NCBI GenBank assembly: GCA_964404985.1
Contig: CAYOMD010000001.1
Span: 270,835-334,834 of the forward strand
DNA: 64,000 bases
Direction: 5' to 3'
From: Hankyongella sp964404985
Lineage (GTDB): Bacteria; Pseudomonadota; Alphaproteobacteria; Sphingomonadales; Sphingomonadaceae
The position numbers and the translations under genes were made by a program. Of this stretch, positions 1-9,050 are shown one piece after another; position 1 is the stretch's first letter, and each line of letters begins with the position of its first letter. The notes beneath the pieces are model-generated. The model was not told the origin of the DNA. It searched no databases and worked only from the letters and a program-made list of their open reading frames with translations.

Positions 1-1410
1 TGGGGCCACCAGATCCCAGCCTGGTACGACGACAACGGCACCATCTACGTTGCCGAGACCGAGGCTGAGGCGCAGGCCCAGGCTGGTGCCGGCGTCAATC
101 TGCGTCGCGACGAGGATGTGCTCGACACCTGGTTCTCCTCTGCCTTGTGGCCGTTCGGCACGCTCGGCTGGCCGGACAACACCGAGGCCATGGCGCGTTA
201 CTACCCCGGCTCGGTGCTGGTCACCGGCTTTGACATCATCTTCTTCTGGGTTGCCCGCATGATGATGCAGGGCCTTGAATTCATGGGAGAGCCGCCGTTC
301 CACACGGTCTATGTCCATGGCCTGGTGCGCGATGCCAAGGGCAAGAAGATGTCCAAGTCGGCGGGCAACGTGATCGACCCGCTGGAGTTCATGGACAAGT
401 ACGGCGCGGATGCCCTGCGCTTCACCATGGCAGCGATGGAGACACAGGGACGGGACATCAAGCTCAGCGAAAAGCGCGTAGAGGGCTATCGCAACTTCGC
501 AACCAAACTCTGGAATGCGGCCCGCTTCTGCCAGATGAACGGCATCAGCGGTTCGGACAGCATGAAGCCGCCGACTGCCAACTTGACCGTCAATCGCTGG
601 CTAATTGCAGAAGTGGCGGCGACGCTCGGGGCGATGAACGCAGCACTGGCGGCCTACCGCTTCGACGATCTGGCGTCTGCCATCTACAGCTTCGTCTGGG
701 ACCGCTTCTGCGATTGGTATCTGGAACTCGCCAAGCCGGTGCTGGGTGGAGACAACGCCGCCGAGCAGGCGGAGACCCGCGCGGTCGCCGGCTGGGCGCT
801 TGATCAGATCCTGGTGATGCTGCACCCCTTGATGCCGTTCATTACCGAAGAACTCTGGCATGCGCTGAAGCCGGACCGCCAGGGCGATCTGGTGGTGGCG
901 GCCTGGCCGGACTATAGCGGCGTGGCGCTGGACCCGCAGGCGGGGCAACAAATTGACTGGCTGATCGCGACGGTCAGCGCAATCCGCTCGGCGCGCACCG
1001 AGGTCAATGTGCCACCGGGCGCACTGCTGCCGTGCCTGATTGCCCATGCCGATGCCGGGACGGCGGCGCTGGTTGCGGCACACGAGACGCCGCTCAAGCG
1101 GTTGGCGCGGCTGGAGACCGTCACGTTGATCGAGGCGCCGCCGGCAACTGGCACGCTGCAGGTGGTGGTGCAGGGGGCGACCTATTGCCTGCAATTGGGC
1201 GATGTTATCGATCTGGTGGCCGAGCGGGCACGGCTGTCCAAGCGGCGGGACAAACTGGATGCGGAAGCGGCCTCGATCCGCGGACGGCTGGGTAGCCCGG
1301 CCTTCGTGGACAAGGCGCCGGAGGAGATTATCGAGGAGAACCGCGCCAAACTGGCCGCCGCAGAGGCAGAGTCGGCGCGGATAGCACAGGCGCTGGAATG
1401 TTTGGCCTGA
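1..1410 (+). CDS. valS: Valyl-tRNA synthetase, C-terminal part (5' end outside window)
   Basis: Class Ia aminoacyl-tRNA synthetase that charges tRNA-Val in the cytoplasm. The reading frame is open from base 1, so the N-terminal part of the Rossmann fold with the HIGH motif lies upstream; 469 residues are visible. WGHQIPAWY at the very start, the block DTWFSSALWPFGTLGWP and the ATP-binding loop KKMSKSAGNVIDP (near base 340-390) are characteristic of ValRS. The anticodon-binding helical domain follows (about residues 170-330), and the last 70 residues are a charged coiled coil (LSKRRDKLDAEAASI), the ValRS C-terminal tRNA-contacting arm. It stops 81 bases before the next gene. Confidence 0.97.
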   Translation, partial: WGHQIPAWYDDNGTIYVAETEAEAQAQAGAGVNLRRDEDVLDTWFSSALWPFGTLGWPDNTEAMARYYPGSVLVTGFDIIFFWVARMMMQGLEFMGEPPFHTVYVHGLVRDAKGKKMSKSAGNVIDPLEFMDKYGADALRFTMAAMETQGRDIKLSEKRVEGYRNFATKLWNAARFCQMNGISGSDSMKPPTANLTVNRWLIAEVAATLGAMNAALAAYRFDDLASAIYSFVWDRFCDWYLELAKPVLGGDNAAEQAETRAVAGWALDQILVMLHPLMPFITEELWHALKPDRQGDLVVAAWPDYSGVALDPQAGQQIDWLIATVSAIRSARTEVNVPPGALLPCLIAHADAGTAALVAAHETPLKRLARLETVTLIEAPPATGTLQVVVQGATYCLQLGDVIDLVAERARLSKRRDKLDAEAASIRGRLGSPAFVDKAPEEIIEENRAKLAAAEAESARIAQALECLA

Positions 1411-1491
1411 TTAGCCATGTGCTAACCTGTAGTTTATAGTGTTGCCAACACGTGTAACCGAGTTTGTTGCGTACAGGGGGCAGTGCGAGCG

Positions 1492-2223
1492 ATGAAAAAG
1501 CCGAGCGGGCGTCGCGAATTTCTGGCTCGTCGTTTGCTATTCGTGGCGGATCACTCCTCGAATGTCATTCCGCCGGACCTTGGCGATCTCGGGCTCGACC
1601 CGTCTCTGCTCAATGAGCACATAGCCGTCGATGTCGGGGTTGACCCGCTGACGCGCACCTTGCGCGACCGCATGGGTGCACGGGCCTATTTCGGCTCTGT
1701 CTCTCGTCTGGTGCTCGATGTGAACCGGGAGCCTGACCACCCCGGCTTGATCCCGGATACATCAGACGGCATCCTGATCCCTGGCAATCAGGACTTGAGC
1801 GATGCGGAGGTGCAGCGGCGCATCCTGAAATATCATCATGAATATCACGATGGACTTGCGGCTGAGATCGACGCGATCGAGGTCAAATCGCGCGGAGCCA
1901 TACTGGTCTCGATGCACAGTTTTACGCCCCGACTGCGTGAGAAGCCGGACCTGCAGCGCCCTTGGCATATCGGCCTGCTCTACAACCGCGATCCCCGCCT
2001 TGCCACCAAAGCGCTGGAGTGGTTCGGCAAGAACACCAGCCTGACTATCGGCGACAACGAACCCTATTCCGGCAAGGCACTGAACTACACGATGGACCGC
2101 CATGCGGAAGCACGCGGGCTGCCCTATCTCACGCTCGAGTATCGGCAGGACCTTATCAACACCCCGGACGGTGTGGCGAGTTTCGCCGCGCTGACCCAGA
2201 GCATGCTCCTGGATATCTTGTAG
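1492..2223 (+). CDS. N-formylglutamate amidohydrolase family protein
   Basis: Member of the N-formylglutamate amidohydrolase (HutG-like) family, which hydrolyses N-formylglutamate to glutamate and formate in histidine breakdown; many members have unproven substrates. Seen: ADHSSNVIP near the N-terminus, LVLDVNREPDHPGLIP, VSMHSFTP, IGDNEPYSG and LEYRQDLI, which match the conserved blocks of the family. The frame can also open at a GTG at 1483, but AGGGGG at 1475-1480 sits 11 bases before the ATG at 1492 and only 2 before the GTG, so the ATG is preferred (243 aa). No hut genes are nearby, so a histidine role is not supported by context. A second family member lies at about 41.4-42.3 kb. Confidence 0.85.
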   Translation: MKKPSGRREFLARRLLFVADHSSNVIPPDLGDLGLDPSLLNEHIAVDVGVDPLTRTLRDRMGARAYFGSVSRLVLDVNREPDHPGLIPDTSDGILIPGNQDLSDAEVQRRILKYHHEYHDGLAAEIDAIEVKSRGAILVSMHSFTPRLREKPDLQRPWHIGLLYNRDPRLATKALEWFGKNTSLTIGDNEPYSGKALNYTMDRHAEARGLPYLTLEYRQDLINTPDGVASFAALTQSMLLDIL

Positions 2224-2462
2224 AAGATTTAGATCTGTTATCTGATAAAATTAGATTACAAAACTATCTTGCAGGTTTTCTGCGGCTTCATAACAGTAGA
2301 ATGACTCCATTCGATTGGAAATCTCTCTAAAGCGTGATGACTTTACATTAACCCGTTCGCCCCGAGCCCGGTCGAGGGGCGGCTCCAGCATAATCTGGAC
2401 GTGTCTCGACATGGCTCGACACGAACGGTGAGGGTCTTGATTCTGCTTACAGTCATCAAACT
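2224..2462. other. Intergenic space between convergent genes with two hairpins
   Basis: The first half is AT-rich and featureless. An inverted repeat CGCCCC/GGGGCG (2358-2363 with 2376-2381) and an imperfect palindrome at 2400-2423 (CGTGT/ACACG outer arms) lie between the two converging genes and may end transcription in both directions. Neither is followed by a clear T-run, so this is weak. Confidence 0.35.
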
Positions 2463-3221
2463 CTAAATCCCCTCGGTGCCGTACATGTATTTGTACGCCA
2501 CGATGCCGATCCATTCATGCAGGGCGGTACTGTAACGCCCAAGTATTGAGAGGCAGTCGAAGTCGAGAGCAGGCTTTTCGCCGGGTTCCAGTGCCCGGTA
2601 ATCGACAGGGTAGGCGATCGGTTCCAGCCCTTGCGCCTGAAAACTCATCATTGCGCGCGGCATGTGCGCAGCAGATGTCACGAGAACAATTGGGATGCGG
2701 TCCTTTTTGGGGATCTGCCGCCACTTCTGGCCGGTGATTACCGCATTGGTCCACGTGGTGGTACTTTGATCCATCAAGGTGATACGGCGACCAGATATAC
2801 CCAATTGCCGCAAGGTTCGGGCTGCAATGTCGACATCCCGCAAGCCCTTGGCGGACCGAATGCCTCCGACAACCCATATCGGCCATGCCTTGTGCGCGTG
2901 CCCCAATTCTGCCGTGGCAATTACCCTCTCGGCAGCTCCGTCATATTCAGAGCGTCCACTGCGCTCGGAGAGCGCCAAACGCTCACTTCCTGTCAGCATG
3001 ACAATGATGGCACGGTCCGGGAGCCGGGCAGGGGAAGGGTAACGCCCCTCGAGCGGCCGTAAAATCATCAGATCAAGTGGCACGACAAAGAGCATGAGGC
3101 AAAGGGCTGAGAACGCACGTGCCGCGATGCGTATTCCTGATGGCGGCATAGCGATGGAGGCTGCCATAAAGCAAAGCGTAATCCAAAGCGGCCAACTCGC
3201 GGGACCGACATAAACCCACAC
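2463..3221 (-). CDS. DUF218/YdcF-ElyC family membrane-anchored protein
   Basis: DUF218 proteins (E. coli SanA, YdcF, ElyC) are envelope proteins with a Rossmann-like domain; ElyC affects peptidoglycan and lipid-carrier metabolism, but the reaction is unproven. Seen in the 252 residues: two hydrophobic segments at the N-terminus (about 8-26 and 32-50), then LRPLEGRYP, a junction typical of the family, DRAIIVMLTGSERL, VVGGIRSAKG, and VLVTSAAHMPRAM, the conserved S-x-x-H-M-x-R block. Start is a GTG at 3221; the Shine-Dalgarno is weak. It is divergent from the WecA-like gene across an AT-rich gap, so a role in envelope glycan or lipid-carrier metabolism is possible but inferred. A shorter relative lies in the ftsEX operon at about 24 kb. 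Confidence 0.8.
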   Translation of the reverse strand: MWVYVGPASWPLWITLCFMAASIAMPPSGIRIAARAFSALCLMLFVVPLDLMILRPLEGRYPSPARLPDRAIIVMLTGSERLALSERSGRSEYDGAAERVIATAELGHAHKAWPIWVVGGIRSAKGLRDVDIAARTLRQLGISGRRITLMDQSTTTWTNAVITGQKWRQIPKKDRIPIVLVTSAAHMPRAMMSFQAQGLEPIAYPVDYRALEPGEKPALDFDCLSILGRYSTALHEWIGIVAYKYMYGTEGI

Positions 3222-3647
3222 GCCTGATAATCCTTGTCAATTCTAGGCTCGTATCCAGGATCTGAAATCCGCCCCGCCAAACATAGCGCGCTGTTGGGCT
3301 TCAGATTCGAAAGAGATCCTATTAAACATTTGTTTTCGTGTCGTTTTATGATTTGAAATTTGCTTGAGGGCGCTGTGTGAATGTATGGCTAACTTCGTAT
3401 CGACGACCCTAGAATGCGTATTATCCAATTTTAATGCAAAAAACAGATTTTACGGCAATATACAATCAGCATTCAGTTGCCCGGCTGATTGTTGGCGAAT
3501 TGCCGAGGCAAAATTGAATGTCTATCGAATATTTGACCCTGGCTTCTAATTCGACTAGCCGCAAAGAGGGATCATACCAAGGTCCCCATTCGTTAAACTC
3601 TGTGTATGCGTTCTCTCCGTCGCTCGAATGAATGAGACGAGCTTATC
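3222..3647. other. AT-rich intergenic region between divergent genes
   Basis: About 425 bases clearly richer in A and T than the surroundings. The short open frames here lack coding character. It should contain the two divergent promoters, but no -35/-10 pair stands out enough to call, and no RNA gene or repeat was recognised. Confidence 0.5.
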
Positions 3648-4682
3648 ATGATGATAACCGCAGCGATATGTTCTTTGCTGTATACAGCGGTCGTGTGCTG
3701 GCTTGCGTGGCCTGTCGGCGATCGCCTGGGCCTGCTGGATTTTCCTGACCCCTATGGCGGCAGAAAACGTCACGCGACTGTGACCCCCCTGGTCGGCGGA
3801 CTCGCGTCAGTGCCGGTTTTTATCGTCGCAATGTTTTTAGTGGCGTACGGGTTGAGCGACACACAGGCGATTACAGCCTCTTCAGTGGGCTGGATTGCCC
3901 TGGCGGTCAGTGTCATGTTTATTCTTGGCATACTGGACGATCTTTTTGAACTTACGCCACAGACCCGTTTACTGGTAACTGTTTGTTCTATAGGGTTGGC
4001 TGTCACTGCTGCGCGCGACCTCTCGCTTGATTTCATATTTTTCTCCGGGCAGCAACAGCCTCTTTTTATCAATGCTATATCCGTACTACTTACGATTGTG
4101 AGTATTGTCGGCTTTATCAATGCCGTGAACATGGCGGATGGCAAAAACGGTATAGTCACCGGGCTTTGCATCATGTGGACCGGCTGCCTGCTCTGGCACG
4201 CGACGCCTGAGCTGTTCCTGCCGTTGCTCTGCCTGCTGCTGGCGCTTTGCGTCGTCCTGATGTTCAACCTGAAGGGGCGTTTGTTCCTGGGCGATGGCGG
4301 CAGTTACGGCCTGGCGTCCATCATCGCGCTGGTCGCGATCAACCTGTACAACCGCAATTTCGATACCCTGCGGGCCGACCATGTGCTGGTCTGGTTTTCT
4401 GTGCCGGTGCTGGATTGCCTGCGTCTTCTGGTGACGCGCAGTCTGCAGGGCCGTTCTCCGTTTGCCGGAGATCGCGAGCATTTGCACCATTATCTGCACC
4501 GCAGTCTGGGCTGGCCGAAGGGGTTATTCTATTATTGGTCGCTGGCGGCTATCCCCAGCCTCCTGACCTTGCTGGTTCCGCAGGCGGGCCTGCTCGCGCT
4601 CGTGCTCGCTGTGGCCAGCTATACTGTAACGATTGTGGTTTTCCAGAGAATGGGTTCTGAAACCGGTAGAGTGGCTGCTTGA
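3648..4682 (+). CDS. WecA/MraY-like undecaprenyl-phosphate sugar-1-phosphate transferase
   Basis: Integral membrane enzyme of the polyprenyl-phosphate N-acetylhexosamine-1-phosphate transferase family (344 aa, about ten or eleven hydrophobic segments). Such enzymes move a HexNAc-1-phosphate from a UDP-sugar to undecaprenyl phosphate, the first step of O-antigen, ECA or exopolysaccharide synthesis. Seen: ILDDLFEL (Mg-binding Asp-Asp), NAVNMADGKNG (the catalytic loop, with Lys where Asp is usual in the last DG pair), LFLGDGGSYGLA (the second Asp loop) and REHLHHYLHR (the C-terminal His-rich motif). ATG codons at 3648 and 3651 are both possible. No glycosyltransferase cluster surrounds it. The donor sugar is not predictable. 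Its DNA is less GC-rich than the rest of the window, especially in the first half. Confidence 0.88.
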   Translation: MMITAAICSLLYTAVVCWLAWPVGDRLGLLDFPDPYGGRKRHATVTPLVGGLASVPVFIVAMFLVAYGLSDTQAITASSVGWIALAVSVMFILGILDDLFELTPQTRLLVTVCSIGLAVTAARDLSLDFIFFSGQQQPLFINAISVLLTIVSIVGFINAVNMADGKNGIVTGLCIMWTGCLLWHATPELFLPLLCLLLALCVVLMFNLKGRLFLGDGGSYGLASIIALVAINLYNRNFDTLRADHVLVWFSVPVLDCLRLLVTRSLQGRSPFAGDREHLHHYLHRSLGWPKGLFYYWSLAAIPSLLTLLVPQAGLLALVLAVASYTVTIVVFQRMGSETGRVAA

Positions 4683-4724
4683 CCCACAGGCCAACTGTGG
4701 CTATCTGCACCGTTCAATCTTCGA

Positions 4725-4799
4725 TGGGGCGTCGCCAAGCGGTAAGGCAGCGGTTTTTGGTACCGCCATTCCCAGGTTCGAATCCTGGCGCCCCAGCCA
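4725..4799 (+). tRNA. tRNA-Gln (TTG anticodon)
   Basis: A complete cloverleaf: acceptor strand TGGGGCG pairs with CGCCCCA, the anticodon stem GCGGT/ACCGC closes a loop TTTTGGT with anticodon TTG, and the T-arm reads CCAGG-TTCGAAT-CCTGG. The discriminator is G, and CCA is encoded at 4797-4799. Confidence 0.96.
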
Positions 4800-4819
4800 C
4801 CTCGCTCTTTTGTTGACAC

Positions 4820-5449
4820 CTATACTGCTGGCGGCTGTGTTACATTACTGCCGCAAGTATCCTGAGCGACAGTTCCGTCAGGCGTCAGCGTGGTGAAGCT
4901 GAGATTTCTGGGTCGTGCCACGGCTGTTTGCCGGATTGTCTGCCTCTTGAAGACGGAATTGGGGAATATGGGCGTATAGTCCAGGTAGGCTTCCGCCACG
5001 ATCACCAACTGGTTCTGATCGAGCACGATATCGCCTGGTAGATCGACATCGCGATTGTTGCTGTTAGACAGGGCGCTTCCCTCGGTTGTCAAGCCCCCTG
5101 TACAGCGCTGCCAGAGGATGTAGTTGCCGATACCGTTCGCCCCGCCCTGGACCGCAGAAACATAAACCCGGCCATCTTGCGCGAGATCGCCCGGTTGCAT
5201 GAGGATTTTGGCGGCTTCCAGCGCATCCGACATCTGGGCCTCAGAAGTCCCGGCATCCGACTGTGCGGTCAAGTCAGCGATGGTTGCTGCCGTGCGAGCG
5301 ACCTTTTGTGTGGCCATCATCAGCAGGGCCGCATCCGCTGTCATCAGAATGCTCAGGGAGAGCAGCGGTACGAGGAGGGCGAACTCGACAACCGCCATCC
5401 CGCTTTCATTGCTGCGCAGCGCTGCCTGTAATTTATGAGTAATCGGCAT
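4820..5449 (-). CDS. TadE/TadG-like pilus assembly protein
   Basis: Small membrane protein (209 aa) of the TadE-like family found with Flp/Tad pilus systems. Seen: a positively charged N-terminus, then GMAVVEFALLVPLLSLSIL, the Glu-containing hydrophobic segment typical of pseudopilins and TadE proteins (about residues 17-42), and a periplasmic-type remainder with two Cys (CTGG and DTCGS). The start has GGGGA a few bases upstream. It is the last gene of a three-gene run read leftwards, 11 bases after the preceding one. No Tad ATPase, secretin or Flp prepilin gene lies in this window. Confidence 0.82.
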   Translation of the reverse strand: MPITHKLQAALRSNESGMAVVEFALLVPLLSLSILMTADAALLMMATQKVARTAATIADLTAQSDAGTSEAQMSDALEAAKILMQPGDLAQDGRVYVSAVQGGANGIGNYILWQRCTGGLTTEGSALSNSNNRDVDLPGDIVLDQNQLVIVAEAYLDYTPIFPNSVFKRQTIRQTAVARPRNLSFTTLTPDGTVAQDTCGSNVTQPPAV

Positions 5450-5460
5450 GATGTCCCCGC

Positions 5461-6045
5461 TTAGTTATCCGTGCAGTCGATCGGCTCATTGCGCACGATG
5501 GTGGATGCCTGAAGCACGGGGTCAGTCAGTTCAAGATACCGGATCGGCGGGACGATACGTTTCAGGTGGAACTTGGCTGTGTACATGACAATACCGCCAG
5601 GCCCACCTGCATTGTCGATCAGGCCCGGGTCGTCATCCCATTCGCTGTTCTGGATGAAGATGTCGTCAAACGGCTCACCTTGATCGTATCGGCCGTTATC
5701 ATTGGTGTCGGTGAACGGCTCCGGTGGGTGGACCGAATTAAAATCTGCATAGGATTTCAGAGTGATTTCCGGCTCTTCACGCTGCAGAAAGCCCTTCATG
5801 CTGCCGGTGATGCTGTCCTTGATGGTATTCACCCGTGCTTCATTGTCGATACAGCCCTTTGAGGTTGCAATCGCATCGCGTGCAGCCTGCGCCACGGCGG
5901 CATCAAGGGACACTTGCGTGAAGGCGGTATAGCCCAGGTCGACAATTCCAATGATGAACGCCATCAAGACCGGCGCTATAACGGCGAACTCAACCAGCGA
6001 CGTACCGGCTTGTTCCTTGCGAATACTGTAGAAGACCCTCTGCAT
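5461..6045 (-). CDS. TadE-like pseudopilin-type membrane protein
   Basis: 194 aa. The N-terminus EQAGTSLVEFAVIAPVLMAF is the TadE signature: a short basic leader, then a hydrophobic helix with Glu at the fifth position of the processed form. The rest is predicted outside the inner membrane, is Asp-rich in the middle (DTNDNGRYDQGEPFDD) and has two Cys. TadE-like proteins are minor pseudopilins cut by the prepilin peptidase TadV in known systems. GGAGGG lies just upstream of the ATG. It sits between the other two Tad-like genes with 9-11 base gaps, so the three very probably share a transcript. Confidence 0.84.
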   Translation of the reverse strand: MQRVFYSIRKEQAGTSLVEFAVIAPVLMAFIIGIVDLGYTAFTQVSLDAAVAQAARDAIATSKGCIDNEARVNTIKDSITGSMKGFLQREEPEITLKSYADFNSVHPPEPFTDTNDNGRYDQGEPFDDIFIQNSEWDDDPGLIDNAGGPGGIVMYTAKFHLKRIVPPIRYLELTDPVLQASTIVRNEPIDCTDN

Positions 6046-6054
6046 AAATCCCTC

Positions 6055-7839
6055 CTATTGGGCGATATGCAAGGGAACGAGATCGTATGCGATGGCCTGG
6101 AACGCATCGGATATTTCCACCGCGTTGTAGGTTGCGAAATAGTGATTATCGCCGCTTGCACACTCTCTGTACGTGTTTGTCGAGGCTTTGAGGGCAATCA
6201 CATATATTTCTACGCCAGTCGCTTTTGCGGCGTTGCACGCCTTGGCCAACCGCAAATCCATTGCGGCGTTCACCGTACTCGAATTCGTCGAGTTGACGGC
6301 GATCTTGTCCTCAAACGTGCCGTATGGTGTGTAGTTGGTGTCGCGCTTGCCGTTCCAGTAGTTACCGTTGTCAAACGACTCGATGATGCCGTCGGTAAAC
6401 AGCACCAGGATTTGCCGGGTCGGATAGTCCTGGGGATGGCTGACGACATCCTTGAACATGTCTTTGGCTTTGAGCATGCGCCAGGCCCAGGCGAAGCCGA
6501 CATTGGTCAAAGTCCCGGTCCCCGGGTTGTAGGCCCAATTCTCATTGGCGATGTAGTTGCTGACCTCTGTTTTGGTCACACCCCATTTAGGAGGGAGTGC
6601 CTGCGACGGACAGTGGAAATTCGGTGAGGCATTGCGCAGCGTCGCTGTGGTGTACTGGCTGGAGTTCACCCAGTCCGTCCCGCCATTGTTTTTCGTGTAA
6701 TATCGTGTGGCGCTGGAGCTTGGGCGCTCAAACAGGCCCGCTGTAGTGATATTGATGTGGTTCGTGGATGTGTTGATGAAGCTGACACCGCGCGTCGTGT
6801 AGGCCCGGCGGATTGCCTTGTTCCATATGCTGTTAGGGTCGGTCGCAAATGCGTTGCTTGGTGGCCGGTAATAGCCCTGAACGTTGGGGTTGCGCAGATA
6901 CACCGGCGGGAACAGCAGGGGGTCCCATTTCGGCGCGGCACTGGTGGCAGGATCTGCCAGATTCATGTCGTATGCGGTTGCTTCCAGCACCGTGCGGTCA
7001 TTGCTGAGGTAGCTGGTGCGCTTGTTCGGAAAGCTGCGCGTTGCGTAGTTTGCATTCGGGGCGAGCCAGCCGTCCTCGGACACGCAGCCTTTCCAGCCCC
7101 ATGCATCCGTTGCTGCACGGTTCGCATAGTCTGCGGCACCGGCATAGTTGACGCGGTCGTCTTTCAACACGCGGCCTACGTTGGCCATCACCGTGAAGGG
7201 CACAATCCCGATGGCCAGGTTCTCGGGCTTGAAACTGCCGTTGTAGATGATATCCGTGAAGGTCTGGGCAGCGTTCTTGACTGCCTGGATGCGGGTCAGG
7301 CCACCGCCGACATCGGCTGCGGACATCGAGCCGGTGTTGTCGATCGCCATGACGATTTCGAGCGCCTGCTTGTCGCCGCGCTCCGCAGTCGCGGCGCGGG
7401 ACTCGGCCGTGATGGTCAGTTCCTTGAAACGCTCGCCGAAGACCGACATGAATGTGGTCGGGAGTGTGATGCTGACGCTGGCCGTCACATCGACGGATGT
7501 GCCCTGCGCATTGGCCTGGCGTTGGTCGTTCGTGGAAAAGCCCTCGATCTTGGCGCCGAGGTAGTCATCCGGGAAGTTGGCCCGGAAATATTGCTCCATC
7601 GTGGCGTCGCGCTCGGCCTGGGTTGCGCCAGAGGTGGCAGACGCCAGCAAGGCCAGATCCAACGCGGACTTCACGCGCTGCTGCACCATATAGGCACGCC
7701 CGGCATCAACCGATAAACCAATGGCACCCATGATCGGAATGATGGATGCCGCAAAGAGTGGGAGAGTCGAGCCGGACCGATCCTGAAATATAGTGCTACA
7801 TTTGCACCGGAAACACTTCTGAAGTGTCTTCACAATCAT
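6055..7839 (-). CDS. TadG-like protein with von Willebrand factor A domain
   Basis: First gene of the three-gene Tad-like run. The N-terminus has one hydrophobic helix (LPLFAASIIPIMGAIGLSVDAG) of the Flp/TadG type, followed by helices to about residue 140, then a VWA domain that starts LEIVMAIDNTGSMSAADVG. This carries the MIDAS motif D-x-T-x-S (Ser-Met after Gly), with VLFTDGI as a later VWA strand. TadG proteins are thought to anchor or stabilise the pilus. The frame also opens at a GTG at 7878, but the ATG at 7839 has GAGG eight bases upstream and begins closer to the helix, so it is preferred (594 aa). The genes for the Tad secretion machine are not in the window. Confidence 0.84.
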   Translation of the reverse strand: MIVKTLQKCFRCKCSTIFQDRSGSTLPLFAASIIPIMGAIGLSVDAGRAYMVQQRVKSALDLALLASATSGATQAERDATMEQYFRANFPDDYLGAKIEGFSTNDQRQANAQGTSVDVTASVSITLPTTFMSVFGERFKELTITAESRAATAERGDKQALEIVMAIDNTGSMSAADVGGGLTRIQAVKNAAQTFTDIIYNGSFKPENLAIGIVPFTVMANVGRVLKDDRVNYAGAADYANRAATDAWGWKGCVSEDGWLAPNANYATRSFPNKRTSYLSNDRTVLEATAYDMNLADPATSAAPKWDPLLFPPVYLRNPNVQGYYRPPSNAFATDPNSIWNKAIRRAYTTRGVSFINTSTNHINITTAGLFERPSSSATRYYTKNNGGTDWVNSSQYTTATLRNASPNFHCPSQALPPKWGVTKTEVSNYIANENWAYNPGTGTLTNVGFAWAWRMLKAKDMFKDVVSHPQDYPTRQILVLFTDGIIESFDNGNYWNGKRDTNYTPYGTFEDKIAVNSTNSSTVNAAMDLRLAKACNAAKATGVEIYVIALKASTNTYRECASGDNHYFATYNAVEISDAFQAIAYDLVPLHIAQ

Positions 7840-7967
7840 AGCCACCGCCTCGAGTTTGCTGGCCGCATTACACTTCACGCGACCATATCTCTCTGGCGAT
7901 TACTGCATGCAGCGTTAATTTCCTGCTAAGAATTACCCCTAATATATTGAGTTAATGCAAAAAAAAT

Positions 7968-8978
7968 CTATTCGTACATGCAGGCCGAGTGGTTGTCCGG
8001 GTGAAAATCCGCCATTTCAGGTGCGCCTTCGATCGATGGGGCACCTTCAAGCGGATCAGTGATCTGAGCCTGATCCTGTGGCTGGCTGTTGGTTACAGGT
8101 GCGTCTGGTGTCGATGAGTCGTCGAAAAATTCCTCGTCAGTCGGGATCGTAATGCTGGACTCGCCATCCTTGACCTGAAAGCGGCGCTGCTGGATGTAGG
8201 CAGAACGCAACGCAACATAAGGATCCGTGCTTGTCTCGAGCAGTTTATCCACGGAGTCCAGCGCACGCGCACGCAGGTCCACAAGCTCCACAGCGGTCAG
8301 GCTGTAATCAATGGAATTGGCGACCGCACGGGAGAACACGACATTCGACGGGCTGCCGAGCGCCTCAGCAACGAAGCCTACGAGGTCACGGGGGTTGCTG
8401 GGGCCGAGGAAGGGCAGCATCAGGAACGGGCCATCCCCCACACCCCAGGTTCCCAGCGTCTGACCGAAGTCTTCTTCCTGGCGCTTCACGCCCCACTGGC
8501 TGGCCTGGTCGTTGAGGCCGGCAACACCCACAGTCGAATTGATCAGAAAACGCCCAAGCGATTTCAGCGCAAGGTCGCCTTTTCCCTGAAGAAGAGCATT
8601 CACGAACGTGAAAGGCTCCTGCAGGTTATTGAAGCCGTTGGTGATTCCGCGGCGTATAAAACCTGGCAGGACCCATCTGTATGCTTTTGCGATTGGCTTC
8701 AGAAAGTAGCGATCAGCCCCGTTATTGAACTTGAAGATGGCGCGATTGTAGTTTTCGAAGGGATCTTTGAACGTGTCCGGGTTGCTCCCGGTGGGCGTAG
8801 TGCCAGCCGACAGATCGGCTTGTGCCAGCATGACCGGTTCGCCGTTGGCATCGCGCGCAATCTCACCAGGAGTGTAGGATGCAGTGGCAGAAATCGCCGG
8901 GTTGGCCATCAGAGCCAGCAGAATACAGGTAGACGCTGTGAGAATAATACGCATCTTGTTTGATTGTACCGCCATCAT
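7968..8978 (-). CDS. mlaA: MlaA/VacJ family outer membrane phospholipid transport protein
   Basis: MlaA sits in the outer membrane and removes misplaced phospholipids from the outer leaflet for the Mla pathway. Seen: DPFENYNRAIFKFN, NNLQEPFTFVNALLQGK, LGRFLINSTVGVAGL, EDFGQTLGTWGVGDGPFLMLPFLGPSNPRD, the full conserved core of the family (about residues 68-215 of 336). The C-terminal tail is long, acidic and Pro-rich. Odd: the N-terminus looks like a cleavable Sec signal (ILTASTCILLALMANPAISA) but I see no lipobox L-x-x-C, so it may not be lipidated as E. coli MlaA is. GGAGA precedes the ATG. The other Mla components lie about 27 kb away. Confidence 0.92.
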   Translation of the reverse strand: MMAVQSNKMRIILTASTCILLALMANPAISATASYTPGEIARDANGEPVMLAQADLSAGTTPTGSNPDTFKDPFENYNRAIFKFNNGADRYFLKPIAKAYRWVLPGFIRRGITNGFNNLQEPFTFVNALLQGKGDLALKSLGRFLINSTVGVAGLNDQASQWGVKRQEEDFGQTLGTWGVGDGPFLMLPFLGPSNPRDLVGFVAEALGSPSNVVFSRAVANSIDYSLTAVELVDLRARALDSVDKLLETSTDPYVALRSAYIQQRRFQVKDGESSITIPTDEEFFDDSSTPDAPVTNSQPQDQAQITDPLEGAPSIEGAPEMADFHPDNHSACMYE

Positions 8979-9050
8979 GTTCTCCAGGAAGCCGCTGGTC
9001 CATACAATAGCTGTCTGGCTGCGCGCATTCGTTACAATTGCTGATATTGC

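Noticed and set aside
5914..6627. Plus-strand frame of 237 codons across the Tad genes, and a longer one at 6757-7716
   Set aside because: Both are shadows of the TadE and TadG-like genes, which have signal-type helices and a VWA motif.
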